This document shows, in pieces, positions 49,836 to 59,510 of a DNA stretch of 64,000 bases. Position 1 is the first letter of the stretch, and each line of letters starts with the position of its first letter. A program made the translations under genes and the position numbers. Under the pieces are notes generated by a model, which saw only the letters and a list, made by a program, of their open reading frames with translations, searched no databases and was not told the origin of the DNA. The stretch is from a bacterium (lineage in GTDB: Bacteria > Actinomycetota > Acidimicrobiia > Acidimicrobiales > Bin134): NCBI GenBank assembly GCA_026708015.1, contig JAPOVT010000007.1, positions 25,989 through 89,988 of the forward strand, read 5' to 3'.

Positions 49836-51074
49836 TCAGCCGGTGGTGTCGAGGTGGCGGAGACTGCCGCGGGTGAGTTGGCTGGCCAGGTAGGCGGCCA
49901 CCGCGATGGCGGTGATGACCAACACCCAGCGGATGCCGATGACGCTGGCTATGCCTCCTTGCACCAGGATGCTCGCCGGCGCAGCCAGGCCGAACAGCAT
50001 CATCCACAGGCTCATCACCCGGCCCCGATAGGCATCATCGCATTGGCTTTGCAGCGCACTGGTGAGGGTGGGCATGGTCACCATGAAGGCCAAGCCCACC
50101 CCGCCCATGGCCACTACTCCCAGGGCAAAGGTCGGCACCACCGCCAACACCAGGGTGAACGCCGCCACCGCAGCCATCCCGATGGCCACAAGGCGGCTAT
50201 ACGGCGTATTCGGGTCGAATTGGAGCAGCAGCACCGCACCGACCAGCGATCCGACCCCGAACGCGCCCAGCAGCACGCCAAAGCCGGCGGCATCCACGCC
50301 GAAGGCGTCGTCGGCGATCACGGGAGCCAGCCACTGGGTGGGGGATATGGCCGCGGCCAACATGAAGCTGGCCAGCATCACCACTCGGATGCCCTCTATG
50401 CCGCTGGCATAGCGGAACCCCGATAGGAAGTCAGCCAGAAATCCCTGGCTCGAGGATGCCCCCGGCGGGGGCCGGGGCGGCAAGAAGCTCAGACCTATGA
50501 CGAGCACGGTGAAGCTGGCCGCATTGAACCAGAATGCCGACGCCGCTCCAAAGAACTGGATGAGCCACCCGCCCAGCATGGGGCCTACTGCCCGGGAGAT
50601 GTTCCACTGGGTGGAATTCAAGAAGACGGCATTGCGCATGACCCCGCCGGGTACGAGTTCCACCACAATGGCCTGCTGCACCGGTGCTCCCACCGACGCG
50701 GTGGCGCCCCCGCCGAACGAGAATGCCACCAGCACCCAAAACGTCTCGGCGTCGATCTGGACCACCCAGGCCAGGGCCATCGCCACCACCATCTGACCGA
50801 CCACCGTGGCCAAGAACAGGCGGGTGCGGCTGTAGCGGTCGGCCAGCGATCCCCCGAACGGGCTCATTATCAGCAAGGGCACGAGTCCGACGGTGGCCGC
50901 CACCGTCACCTTCCAGGGATCGTCGGTGATGTCCTCCACTAGCCAACCGATGGCGGCCAGATACATCATCGACCCGATGTTGGACACCACGCTGGTGGTC
51001 CAATACAGCCGATAGTCCCGATATCCCAGCGCCTGCACCGAGCGCGGCACCCGCCAATCAGGACCTTCGATCAC
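49836..51074 (-). CDS. MFS transporter (MFS_3/enterobactin-exporter type)
   Basis: 412 residues with about 12 hydrophobic helices. TSVVSNIGSMMYLAAIGWLVEDITDDPWKVTVAATVGLVPLLIMSPFGGSLADRYSRTRLFL (~30-90) contains the loop 2-3 GxLADRxxR signature, as in the EntS/DHA3-like exporters. PVQQAIVVELVPGGVMRNAVFLNSTQWNISRAVGPMLGGWLI is the second signature. Drug, siderophore or metabolite export is typical; the cargo is unknown. A coding-strand partner gene is absent; it is 51 bases from the D-aminoacylase-like gene upstream on the same strand. Confidence 0.9.
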   Translation of the reverse strand: MIEGPDWRVPRSVQALGYRDYRLYWTTSVVSNIGSMMYLAAIGWLVEDITDDPWKVTVAATVGLVPLLIMSPFGGSLADRYSRTRLFLATVVGQMVVAMALAWVVQIDAETFWVLVAFSFGGGATASVGAPVQQAIVVELVPGGVMRNAVFLNSTQWNISRAVGPMLGGWLIQFFGAASAFWFNAASFTVLVIGLSFLPPRPPPGASSSQGFLADFLSGFRYASGIEGIRVVMLASFMLAAAISPTQWLAPVIADDAFGVDAAGFGVLLGAFGVGSLVGAVLLLQFDPNTPYSRLVAIGMAAVAAFTLVLAVVPTFALGVVAMGGVGLAFMVTMPTLTSALQSQCDDAYRGRVMSLWMMLFGLAAPASILVQGGIASVIGIRWVLVITAIAVAAYLASQLTRGSLRHLDTTG

Positions 51075-51125
51075 CCGCTCTTTCTAGTGGTCCCCCTGCG
51101 AATGGGGCGAGGCAGTTTGAGGAGA

Positions 51126-52844
51126 TCAGGGACCAGCGGCGGTCACGGTGTCGGTGTCGCGACCTGACCGGATCACGGTACCGGGTCGGGCTTCGGTGAG
51201 GACTCCGGCCCTCTGGGTCTCCACGCCGTTGACCAAGACGTGCTCGATGCCCTCAGCACCGCCGGTCAACCGCCACCCTCCGCCAGGCATGTCCCAAGCG
51301 GTGGTCACCGGAGCCTTGGTCAGGCGGGCGGGGTCGAACACCACGATGTCGGCGAACCAGCCCTCAGCCAGCCGTCCCCGGCCCCGCAGGCCGTAGTGGC
51401 GGGCGGGGCGGTCGGTCACCAGGTTCACCGCCTGCTCCAGGCTCAACAGTCCCCGATCCCGCACCGTGTCGCCCACCAGGGCCGAGGAGCAGCCCCAAGT
51501 CATCATCATGTCCAAATGGGCCCCGGCGTCGGAACCGCCGGCCAGCACCCGGGGGTCGCGCAGCATCTCGGCCCGAATTTTCCACGACTCGTCGTCATCA
51601 CCCACCACCGGTGGCCCGAACCCGGTCATCAGTTCGTCTTCCAGGGCAATGTCGCACATCACGTCGAAAGGATGCTGGTCCCGCTCGGCAGCCAGTTCGC
51701 CGACGTTACGGCCCACCAGCGCCTCCAGCAAGGGAGAGGACACGTCTACCACTGTGGTTTCGGCCCACAGCACCCAAGTGCGATGCGGAGCCTGGGCCGC
51801 ACCGTCGAGCAGCCGCTGCCGCACTTCGGGGCGGGTCAGGGCCTCGGTTTTGGCCGCCGGGTCAAGGTGCATGATCTCGGCCCAGTCGGGCAGGGTGTCG
51901 AACAGCACGCCGGTGGCGAAGTTCAACCGCATCTGCATTACATCGGGCAGCATTAGCCCAACCACGGCGGCGCCCCGCTGTCGGGCGTGGTCGGCGGAAC
52001 CCAGGCGATTCTCCAGGTAAGCGTCCTCGCCGGGCCGCACGTTGAACAGGTTCCAGTTCAGAGGCCGGTCGGCGGCCAGCACCATGGCCGTCATCAGTTC
52101 GTAGACCTCCGGCACCCAGATCGGGTCGATGCTGGGGATGAGCTCCAGGGTGGTGCCAGGGTGATCCCGGCACACTCCGGCCAGCGCCACCAACTCGGCG
52201 TCGGTGGCCGCCCGCGACGGCACTGGATCGCCGTGGTGGTCGTTGTGGGCTGCCGCCTTGGTGGAGGAAAACCCCAGTCCTCCCTCGGCCAGGCTCTGGC
52301 CCAGCAGCGCCTTCATGGCCTCAATCTGCTCGTCGGTGGCTGTCTCGCTCACCGATGCCGACCCCATGACCAAGCGGCGCACCGTGCTGTGGCCCACGAG
52401 GAACCCGGCGTTGACCCCCAGCCCGTTGCCTTCCAGCCGATCCAGCCACGAACCGAATGACGACCACCCGAAGTCCAGCCCCGCCTCCAGCGACTCGGTG
52501 GGCATACCCTCCACCCGAGCCAGCATCCTCATGACGTAGTCGGCCTCGTCGGGGACCATCGGCGCAATGGTGAAACCGCAGTTCCCGCCAATGGCGGTGG
52601 TGATCCCGTGCAAGGACGACGGAGTGAGGTGGGGATCCCACAGTACTTGGGCGTCGTAGTGGGTGTGGACGTCGATAAACCCCGGGGCCACCGCCAACCC
52701 GTCGGCGTTGATCACCTGGCTTGCCGCCTCATCCAACCGGCCGATGGACACTATGCGCCCGTCTCGAACACCAACGTCGGCCACCCGAGCCGGTGCCCCA
52801 GTGCCATCGACTACCGTCCCGCCCCGAATAACACAATCCAACAT
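51126..52844 (-). CDS. N-acyl-D-amino-acid deacylase-like amidohydrolase
   Basis: 572 residues. LDCVIRGGTVVDGTGAPARVADVGVRDGRIVSIG (~2-35) is the amidohydrolase beta-sandwich; PGFIDVHTHYDAQVLWDP (~54-71) is the metal H-x-H motif; TTAIGGNCGFTIAPM (~85-99) contains the Cys ligand of the D-aminoacylase family. GGSDAGAHLDMMM (~437) has the conserved Asp. D-amino-acid N-acyl hydrolysis is the family function, but many members act on other amides. The MFS exporter follows 51 bases later and could handle a related compound. Confidence 0.9.
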   Translation of the reverse strand: MLDCVIRGGTVVDGTGAPARVADVGVRDGRIVSIGRLDEAASQVINADGLAVAPGFIDVHTHYDAQVLWDPHLTPSSLHGITTAIGGNCGFTIAPMVPDEADYVMRMLARVEGMPTESLEAGLDFGWSSFGSWLDRLEGNGLGVNAGFLVGHSTVRRLVMGSASVSETATDEQIEAMKALLGQSLAEGGLGFSSTKAAAHNDHHGDPVPSRAATDAELVALAGVCRDHPGTTLELIPSIDPIWVPEVYELMTAMVLAADRPLNWNLFNVRPGEDAYLENRLGSADHARQRGAAVVGLMLPDVMQMRLNFATGVLFDTLPDWAEIMHLDPAAKTEALTRPEVRQRLLDGAAQAPHRTWVLWAETTVVDVSSPLLEALVGRNVGELAAERDQHPFDVMCDIALEDELMTGFGPPVVGDDDESWKIRAEMLRDPRVLAGGSDAGAHLDMMMTWGCSSALVGDTVRDRGLLSLEQAVNLVTDRPARHYGLRGRGRLAEGWFADIVVFDPARLTKAPVTTAWDMPGGGWRLTGGAEGIEHVLVNGVETQRAGVLTEARPGTVIRSGRDTDTVTAAGP

Positions 52845-53033
52845 CGCTATACCCCTGCGCTATCGTCGTTTTCCGGGCCACTGAGCCCAACTCCCCTACC
52901 GTACCTGAGACGCCCGACTGGAGTTTCTGGTCCCGCTTGCCTACAGCCCTCTTCACCAAAGAGTCACTATATATTTCATGTAATTTCCATTTATTGGGTT
53001 GCAATCTGGAATGACGGTAGCTAGGGTCAAAAC

Positions 53034-53318
53034 ATGAGCATTGAGGTGATCGCTCAGATGGCGACAATGGCGTTGGCCGTGCTCGCCATCATCTGGCATC
53101 AGCAACGGTCTACCGACAAGCTCCGCGACGACTTCAGCCAAGCCACCGACAAGCTCCGCGACGACTTCAGCCAAGCCACCGACAAGCTCCAGACGGGACT
53201 AGCAGCGAACGGACAGCGGTTAGCCCGCATTGAAGGGTTTCTCGGCATTGGCATGCCGACGGCAGTCGCCGACAAGGCCGCAGGTGCAGAGGTAGCACAT
53301 CCGCCCACCCCTGGCTGA
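53034..53318 (+). CDS. small membrane-anchored coiled-coil protein (paralogue of 39895-40200)
   Basis: 94 residues. Transmembrane helix IAQMATMALAVLAIIW (~6-21), then HQQRS and an exact 11-residue repeat TDKLRDDFSQA-TDKLRDDFSQA, then TDKLQ and NGQRLARIEGFLGIGMP. The repeat extends the coiled coil by three turns of heptad-like pattern compared with its paralogue. The DNA repeat (33 bases, 53109-53174) is identical in both copies, so it is recent. It has an AT-rich promoter region like the paralogue, with the word TTGCAAT in both. Function unknown. Confidence 0.75.
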   Translation: MSIEVIAQMATMALAVLAIIWHQQRSTDKLRDDFSQATDKLRDDFSQATDKLQTGLAANGQRLARIEGFLGIGMPTAVADKAAGAEVAHPPTPG

Positions 53319-53351
53319 GCCAACCTCCCAATTGCTGGCCAAAATAGAGGC

Positions 53352-54524
53352 GTGTCCCCAAATCGCTCAGGATCGGCAGTTGCTGTGAAGAGGCGACGGA
53401 TTGCCGTCGTGGGAGCCGGGTGGACCGGGGCGGTGGCCGGACGCCTGCTTACCGATGCTGGATTCGCCGTGGAGGTGATGGAGAAGACCAGAGTGGTGGG
53501 CGGACACTCTCGGGCCGAGACCATGAACGGGGTGGTGTACGAGCCCAACGGCGCCCACATCTTTCACACATCAAACGAGGCGGTGAATGAGTTCGTAAAC
53601 GCCCACGGCCTCACCCGGCCCTACGACCACAAGGTGCTCACCGAGGTGCATCTGTCGCCCGACGATGACGACCATGAGAGCCGCCTGCTGTCGTGGCCTC
53701 CCCAAGTCTCAGAGCTGAGAGAACTGCCCATTTGGCCGACGGTGGAGCGTGAGCTGGCCTCCCTCCCTTCGCAGCCCACCGGCGACAACTTCGAGGACTA
53801 CGTGGTCTCGATGATGGGCCGCACCCTCTACGACCTCTTCATCCGGGATTACACCGCCAAGCAATGGGGCCGACCGGCCATCGAGCTGTCAGCCCGATTC
53901 GCCCCCAAGCGGGTGGAGCTGCGCGATGACGGCCACCGAGGACTGTTCCGAGACCGCTGGCAGTATTTCCCTCCCAACGGCATCAACGAGGTAATCGAGT
54001 CGGTGCTGTCCACCGTGGCGGTCACGCTGAACACCGAGATCACCACCGACGACGCCGACCGCCTCGGCCAAGACTACGACGCGGTGGTCATCACCGCGGC
54101 GCTGGACGACTTCGCCCGCTGCCCCGGCGAGCTGGAGTGGCGGGGCATCGAGATGGTGTCCCAACACCACGCCACCGATGAACCCGGCGGTGTTGTCACC
54201 CCGGCCTATGTAACCAATCGCCCGTCGATGCGGGTGCCCCACACCCGCACGGTGGAGACCAAGCATGCCACCGGACAGCAGATCGGGGGCACGGTGGTCA
54301 GCGAGGAGATGCCCGGCGCTCCCCGGCGCCACTACCCGGTGCTGACTGCCGACGGCACCAACGAGCGCCGCAACGCCGAGTTGGCCGACAAGATCGCCGG
54401 CTGCTTCGACATCCCGGTGTACTTCGCCGGGCGGCTGGCCACCTATCGCTACATCAACCAGGACGAGGCCATCGCCGACGCCATGGCAGTAGCCGACCGG
54501 GTGGCCAAAGAGCTCTCGGGATAG
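53352..54524 (+). CDS. UDP-galactopyranose mutase-like flavoprotein
   Basis: 390 residues, GTG start. FAD loop IAVVGAGWTGAVAGRLLTDAGFAVEVMEK (~17-45), VVGGHSRAETMNGVVYEPNGAHIFHTSNEAVNEF (~47-80; GAHIFHT is the UGM hallmark), DYTAKQWGRPAIELSA (~165-180; xKQWG substrate loop) and the C-terminal RLATYRYINQDEAIADA (~360; Arg of the RxxxYxY). UGM makes UDP-galactofuranose for cell-wall polymers. A few positions differ from authentic Glf, and no galactofuranosyltransferase is near, so a related redox role is possible. Six bases from the next ATG. Confidence 0.85.
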   Translation: MSPNRSGSAVAVKRRRIAVVGAGWTGAVAGRLLTDAGFAVEVMEKTRVVGGHSRAETMNGVVYEPNGAHIFHTSNEAVNEFVNAHGLTRPYDHKVLTEVHLSPDDDDHESRLLSWPPQVSELRELPIWPTVERELASLPSQPTGDNFEDYVVSMMGRTLYDLFIRDYTAKQWGRPAIELSARFAPKRVELRDDGHRGLFRDRWQYFPPNGINEVIESVLSTVAVTLNTEITTDDADRLGQDYDAVVITAALDDFARCPGELEWRGIEMVSQHHATDEPGGVVTPAYVTNRPSMRVPHTRTVETKHATGQQIGGTVVSEEMPGAPRRHYPVLTADGTNERRNAELADKIAGCFDIPVYFAGRLATYRYINQDEAIADAMAVADRVAKELSG

Positions 54525-54530
54525 CCGATC

Positions 54531-57500
54531 ATGGTTGATACAACATCACAGGGCTGGCGCTTCTGGATTGATCGGGGGGGCACGTTCACCGATGTGGTGG
54601 CCCAGCAGCCCGACGGGGAGATCGTTACCTCCAAGCTGCTGTCGAAGAGCCACCGGTATCGCGACGCCGCGGTAGAGGCCATCCGGACCCTGCTGGAGCT
54701 GGCCCCCGGCCACCCCATCCCGTCGGACCAGGTGGCCGAGGTGAAGATGGGCACCACGGTGGCCACCAACGCCTTGCTGGAACGTCAGGGCGAGCCCACT
54801 GTTCTGATCACCACCAAGGGTTTCGCCGACGCCCTTCGCATCGGCTACCAAACCCGGCCCGACCTTTTCGCCCTCGACATCGTGCTGCCCGACATGGTGT
54901 ACAGCCAGGTTGTGGCAGTGAGTGAGCGGGTACGGGCCGACGGCACCGTGGAGCGACCCCTAGACGAGGACGACGCCCGCCGACAACTGGCGGCGACTTA
55001 CCAGGCCGGACTGCGATCGGCCGCCATCGTGCTGCTGCACGGCTACCGCTACCCCGAGCACGAAGCCCGCCTGGTGGAAGTCGCCGCCCAAGTGGGTTTC
55101 GAGCACATCTCAGCCAGCCACCAGGTCAACCCGCTCATCCGCATCGTGCCCCGAGGTGACACCACGGTGGCCGACGCCTACCTGACCCCGGTACTGCACC
55201 GTCACATCCAGACCGTGCAAGACCAACTCGACACATCGCTCCTGTTCATGCAGTCCAATGGAGGCCTGGCCCACCCCCATCACTTCCGGGGCAAGGACGC
55301 GTTGCTGTCCGGCCCGGCCGGCGGGGTCGTGGGCATGGCCCGCACCGGGGAGGCCGCGGGGCACGGCCGGCTGATCGGCTTCGACATGGGCGGCACTTCT
55401 ACCGATGTGTCGCACTACGACGGCCGTTTCGAGCGCACCACCGACGCCGTCGTTGCCGGTGTCCGTGTGCGAGCGCCCATGATCCTGATCCACACCGTGG
55501 CTGCCGGCGGAGGGTCGATCCTTTCCTTCGGCGGCAGCCGCTTCCGGGTGGGTCCTGACTCGGCCGGGGCCGAGCCCGGCCCGGCCTGCTACGGCAACGG
55601 CGGTCCTCTCACCGTGACCGACGCCAATGTCGTCCTCGGCCGCCTGCACCCTGACCACTTCCCGGCGGTGTTCGGCACCGGCGGCGACCAGCCTCTCGAC
55701 ACCGCCGCGGCCCAGACCGCGTTCGCCAATCTGGCCGCGGCCATCACCGACGCCACCGGACAGCCGTGGACCCCAGAGAGAGCTGCCAAGGGGTTCTTGG
55801 ATGTGGCGGTTCAGAACATGGCCAACGCCATCAAGACCATCTCGGTGCAGCAGGGCCATGACGTGAGCGCCTACACGCTGGCCTGCTTCGGAGGGGCCGG
55901 GGGCCAACACGCCTGCCGGGTGGCCGACGAGTTGGGCATGTCCACCGTGTTGATCCATCCTCACGCCGGCGTGCTCTCGGCGCTGGGCATCGGCCTAGCC
56001 GACGTGCGTTCGGTAACCGAGCGGGCGGTGGGCCAGCCGCTCACCGAAGAGTTGCTGACGACGATCGCCCACGAAATTGGCGAATTGGCCGCCGCGGCCT
56101 ACACCGAGGTGGGCGCCGACCTAGCCCACTCGCAGATCCACATCGAGGCCGGCTACTTCCTGCGCTACGAGGGATCCGACACCGCGCTCGAAGTCACCGC
56201 CGACGACTACTTGCCGGTGATCACCGCCTTCGAGAATCTGCACCGGACCCGCTTCGGATTCGCCTCCCCCGAGACGCCGATCGTGCTGGAGTCGATCCAA
56301 GTTGAGGCCATCGGCCGCCGCGGCCTCTCGGAGACCCTGGCCGACCAGCCTGCCGCGGCTGCCCCAGGGCCTTCCGACGATCCCGCCCCCCGGGCCCGCC
56401 ACCTGGCCAGTTTCGAGGGGCAGACCCTCGACACCCCCTTCTACGACCGGGCCGATCTGGTCTCTGGCGCAGCCGTGGACGGTCCCGCGGTCGTCGTGGA
56501 CCCCCACTCCACCACGGTGGTGGAGCCGGGCTGGGCCGCAGCGGTTGCCCCCGGCGGCGAACTGGTGTTGAACCGGGTCGTGCCCCGACCAGAGGCCGCG
56601 GTGGGCACCCACGCCGACCCGGTGATGCTGGAGATCTTCAACAACCTCTTCATGAACGTGGCCGAACAGATGGGGGTGGCCCTGGAGAACACCGCCGCTT
56701 CGGTGAACATCAAGGAGCGACTGGACTTCTCCTGCGCCATCTTCGACCCCAACGGCGAGCTGATCGCCAACGCCCCCCACATGCCGGTGCATCTGGGGTC
56801 GATGGACATGGCGGTCAAAGCCATCATCGCCCGCCATCCAAACATGGCGCCCGGCGACGCCTTCATCACCAACGCCCCCTACAACGGCGGCACCCATCTG
56901 CCCGATGTAACCGTGGTCATGCCGGTGTTCGATGCCGACGGTGTCGAGGTTTTGTTCTTCACCGCGTCCCGAGGTCACCACGCCGACATCGGCGGCAGTG
57001 TCCCCGGATCAGCCCCGGCCCATGCGTCCAACATCGCCGAAGAGGGAGTGCTGTTCGACGGCGAGGTGCTGGCCCGAACTGGGCGGTTCCAAGAATCGGA
57101 GATTCGGGCCATGCTCACCGGCGCCGAATGGCCAGCCCGCAACCCCGACACCAACCTCGCCGACATCAAGGCGCAGCTGGCCGCCTGCCAGAAGGGGGCC
57201 GTCTCCCTGGGTGGGGTGATCGACTACTACAGCTTGGCCACAGTCCACGCCTACATGGACCATGTCCGAGCCAACGCCGCCGAATCAGTCCGCCGCTTGA
57301 TCGACCGCTTGGAAGACGCCTCGTTTGCCGCCAGCTTTGACGACGGCGCCCAGGTGTCGGTGGCCTTACGGGTCGATCACGACCGCCGTGCGCTGACCGT
57401 CGACTTCACCGGCACCAGCGACCAGCACCCGGGGAACTTCAACGCTCCCCAACCGGTGTGTCGGGCCGCGGTGCTGTACGTGCTGCGCTGTTTGGTGGAC

Positions 57501-58151
57501 GACAACATCCCGCTCAACAGCGGCTGCCTGGAGCCGGTGGAGCTGATTATGCCGTCACCCAGCATGATCAGCCCGGTGGAGCCCGCCGCAGTATTCGCCG
57601 GCAATGTGGAAACCTCCCAGCTCATCGTGGACACCCTGTTCGGCGCCGTGGGCTCAGTGGCCGCCTCACAGGGAACCATGAACAACGTGATATGGGGCAA
57701 CGAACGCCACCAGTACTACGAGACCGTGTGCGGCGGTGCCGGGGCCACCGCCCGGCGCCACGGCTGCGACGCCGTCCACACCGGTATGACCAACGCCCGG
57801 CTCACCGACCCCGAGGTGTTGGAGCAGCGCCATCCCGTGGTGGTGGAGGACTTTGCTATCCGTCGGGGCAGCGGGGGCGCGGGCCAACGTCAGGGCGGCG
57901 ACGGCGTGGTGCGGCGTACCCGATTCGAGGAGCCCATGAGCCTCAACGTGCTGTCATCTCGGCGGGACATCGCCCCTTACGGCATCAAGGGAGGCTGGCC
58001 CGGCGAGGTCGGAGTCAACCGTGTCCTGCGGGCGGACGGCACCGTGGAGAACTATCCCGGCGTGTTCCGCACCGAGGTGCAGCCCGGCGACCGGCTAGAG
58101 ATCGCCACACCGGGCGGAGGCGGCTACGGCCCGCCTGAAGAGGAGCGCTGA
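54531..58151 (+). CDS. fused hydantoinase A/B (5-oxoprolinase-type) protein
   Basis: 1206 residues. HyuA part ~1-690: FWIDRGGTFTDVVAQQPDG (~8-26; Gly-rich ATP loop DxGGTFTD), ALLERQGEPTVLITTKGF, GPAGGVVGMAR and FDMGGTSTDVSHYDG (~285-300), then QNMANAIKTIS. HyuB part ~695-1206: DPVMLEIFNNLFMNVAEQMG (~695), then NAPYNGGTHLPDV and GHHADIGG. Such fused proteins hydrolyse 5-oxo-L-proline or hydantoins, or act as acetone-carboxylase-like enzymes, with ATP. Full-length. The C-terminus overlaps the orphan 2Fe-2S subunit gene by 28 bases. Cotranscribed with the UGM-like gene. Confidence 0.92.
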   Translation: MVDTTSQGWRFWIDRGGTFTDVVAQQPDGEIVTSKLLSKSHRYRDAAVEAIRTLLELAPGHPIPSDQVAEVKMGTTVATNALLERQGEPTVLITTKGFADALRIGYQTRPDLFALDIVLPDMVYSQVVAVSERVRADGTVERPLDEDDARRQLAATYQAGLRSAAIVLLHGYRYPEHEARLVEVAAQVGFEHISASHQVNPLIRIVPRGDTTVADAYLTPVLHRHIQTVQDQLDTSLLFMQSNGGLAHPHHFRGKDALLSGPAGGVVGMARTGEAAGHGRLIGFDMGGTSTDVSHYDGRFERTTDAVVAGVRVRAPMILIHTVAAGGGSILSFGGSRFRVGPDSAGAEPGPACYGNGGPLTVTDANVVLGRLHPDHFPAVFGTGGDQPLDTAAAQTAFANLAAAITDATGQPWTPERAAKGFLDVAVQNMANAIKTISVQQGHDVSAYTLACFGGAGGQHACRVADELGMSTVLIHPHAGVLSALGIGLADVRSVTERAVGQPLTEELLTTIAHEIGELAAAAYTEVGADLAHSQIHIEAGYFLRYEGSDTALEVTADDYLPVITAFENLHRTRFGFASPETPIVLESIQVEAIGRRGLSETLADQPAAAAPGPSDDPAPRARHLASFEGQTLDTPFYDRADLVSGAAVDGPAVVVDPHSTTVVEPGWAAAVAPGGELVLNRVVPRPEAAVGTHADPVMLEIFNNLFMNVAEQMGVALENTAASVNIKERLDFSCAIFDPNGELIANAPHMPVHLGSMDMAVKAIIARHPNMAPGDAFITNAPYNGGTHLPDVTVVMPVFDADGVEVLFFTASRGHHADIGGSVPGSAPAHASNIAEEGVLFDGEVLARTGRFQESEIRAMLTGAEWPARNPDTNLADIKAQLAACQKGAVSLGGVIDYYSLATVHAYMDHVRANAAESVRRLIDRLEDASFAASFDDGAQVSVALRVDHDRRALTVDFTGTSDQHPGNFNAPQPVCRAAVLYVLRCLVDDNIPLNSGCLEPVELIMPSPSMISPVEPAAVFAGNVETSQLIVDTLFGAVGSVAASQGTMNNVIWGNERHQYYETVCGGAGATARRHGCDAVHTGMTNARLTDPEVLEQRHPVVVEDFAIRRGSGGAGQRQGGDGVVRRTRFEEPMSLNVLSSRRDIAPYGIKGGWPGEVGVNRVLRADGTVENYPGVFRTEVQPGDRLEIATPGGGGYGPPEEER

Positions 58152-58636
58152 GCGGCCAGGCGGACGCCCTCCACGATGCTGGTGTAGCCGGTGCAGCGGC
58201 ACAGGGTGCCGGCCAAGAACTCCCGGATTTCCCCGTCTGTGGGCTCGGCGGCGCCGACGGGCCGATCGGCCAGCCAGGCCACGGTGGACATGATGATGCC
58301 CGGCGTGCAGAAGCCGCATTGAAAGCTCATGGCGTCGGCAAACGCCTGCTGCACCGGGCCCAGCACCGGGTTGCCGGGGTCTGTCGTGTCGACCAGGCCC
58401 TCGATGGTGGACACCTCGCAGCCGTCAGCTTGTACGGCCAGGATGAGGCATGACCGCACCGCGGCGCCGTCCACTAGTACCGTGCACGTCCCGCACACCC
58501 CGTGCTCGCACCCCAAGTGGGTGCCGGTGAGCCCGCACTGGCGGCGCAAGAAGTCGGCCAGCGTGGTGCGGGTCTCGGCTTCGGCGGCGTACTCAGTCCC
58601 GTTGGCCCGCAACTGGACCGTGCGCATTGGACTCAT
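58124..58636 (-). CDS. orphan 2Fe-2S (small) subunit, xanthine dehydrogenase/CO dehydrogenase family
   Basis: 170 residues. Plant-type cluster: [17 protein letters not shown] (~41-57) with C-x(4)-C-x(2)-C, then [19 protein letters not shown]. Helical domain cluster: [13 protein letters not shown] (~99-111) and [22 protein letters not shown]. All eight cysteines expected for two [2Fe-2S] clusters are visible. The partners are molybdenum-binding large subunits, of which this window has two at 29391 and 46752, and a medium FAD subunit, which I do not see. It is the second gene after an SDR (9 bases apart). Confidence 0.9.
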   Translation of the reverse strand: MSPMRTVQLRANGTEYAAEAETRTTLADFLRRQCGLTGTHLGCEHGVCGTCTVLVDGAAVRSCLILAVQADGCEVSTIEGLVDTTDPGNPVLGPVQQAFADAMSFQCGFCTPGIIMSTVAWLADRPVGAAEPTDGEIREFLAGTLCRCTGYTSIVEGVRLAAQRSSSGGP

Positions 58637-58645
58637 CAGGACTGG

Positions 58646-59446
58646 CTACCAGGTGATGCTCTGGCCGGCGTTGGCCCGCAGGATTTGACCGGTCACATAG
58701 CGGGAGGCGTCGGAAGCCAAGAACCAGATGAGATTGGCCTGGTCAGACGCCTCGCACACCTCGGCCAGCGGAGATCGGTCCCGCATCAGCTTGAGGTAGC
58801 TGTCCATCTCCACAGCGTCGACATTGCCCTCAGAATCCCGCAGATGGCCGCCTACAAAATTGGTGAGCGTGAACCCGGGGGCGATGGTGTTGACCCGAAC
58901 TCCGCTAGGCCCCGCCTCCACGGCCAGCGACTGGGTGAGCATCGCCACCGCCGCTTTAGTGGCGGCGTACACCGATAAACCGCCCACTGGAGTGTTGATG
59001 GCAGTGGCCGACACATTGATGATCGAACCCGACCCTTGGGGAACCATGACCCGCATGGCCGCTTGGCAGCCGAAGAACACTCCCTTGAAGTTGATGGCCA
59101 GCACCCGGTCGAGCTCGGCCTCGGTCACGTCCACCGCATCGCCGTAGCTGCCCACCCCAGCCACGTTGGCCATCACATCCAGCCGTCCGAATTCGTCTGT
59201 GGCCGCGGCCACCAGCGCGCTCACCTGCTCGGCCCGGGTGGTATCCACTGATTGGGCCATCGCCCGGCCGCCGCCGTCAACAATGCGGTCCCGGGTTCGG
59301 GCTGCCCCGTCGCCGTCGATGTCGCCCAGTACCACCGCAGCCCCCGCCGCGGCCAGCGTCTCCGCGGTTGCTTCGCCGATGCCGCTAGCCGCCCCGGTGA
59401 TGCACGCCACTCGCCCGCTCAAGTCGAACACGCCGAGCCTCTCCAT
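58646..59446 (-). CDS. short-chain dehydrogenase/reductase
   Basis: 266 residues from ATG 59446 (MERLGVFDLSGRVACITGAASGIGEATAETLAAAG). NAD-type loop with GDIDGDG at strand 2. NVAGVG (~92), INVSATAINTP then SVYAATKAAV (YxxxK, ~158) are the active site. The start precedes a plausible family N-terminus, so an upstream extension is not needed. The classical mid-chain Ser is in SATA. It precedes the 2Fe-2S subunit on the same transcript, so the two could belong to one oxidative pathway. Confidence 0.88.
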   Translation of the reverse strand: MERLGVFDLSGRVACITGAASGIGEATAETLAAAGAAVVLGDIDGDGAARTRDRIVDGGGRAMAQSVDTTRAEQVSALVAAATDEFGRLDVMANVAGVGSYGDAVDVTEAELDRVLAINFKGVFFGCQAAMRVMVPQGSGSIINVSATAINTPVGGLSVYAATKAAVAMLTQSLAVEAGPSGVRVNTIAPGFTLTNFVGGHLRDSEGNVDAVEMDSYLKLMRDRSPLAEVCEASDQANLIWFLASDASRYVTGQILRANAGQSITW

Positions 59447-59510
59447 AAAACCAGTTTGTCTTACCGTTTTCCGGCTTGCCCCACCGCCGTGCCGGTGCGA
59501 GTCTTGGACT

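Noticed and set aside
53352..54524. Confident assignment as glf
   Set aside because: The GAHIFHT and KQWG motifs fit UDP-galactopyranose mutase, but there is no galactan gene context and the C-terminal part diverges, so I left the symbol blank.
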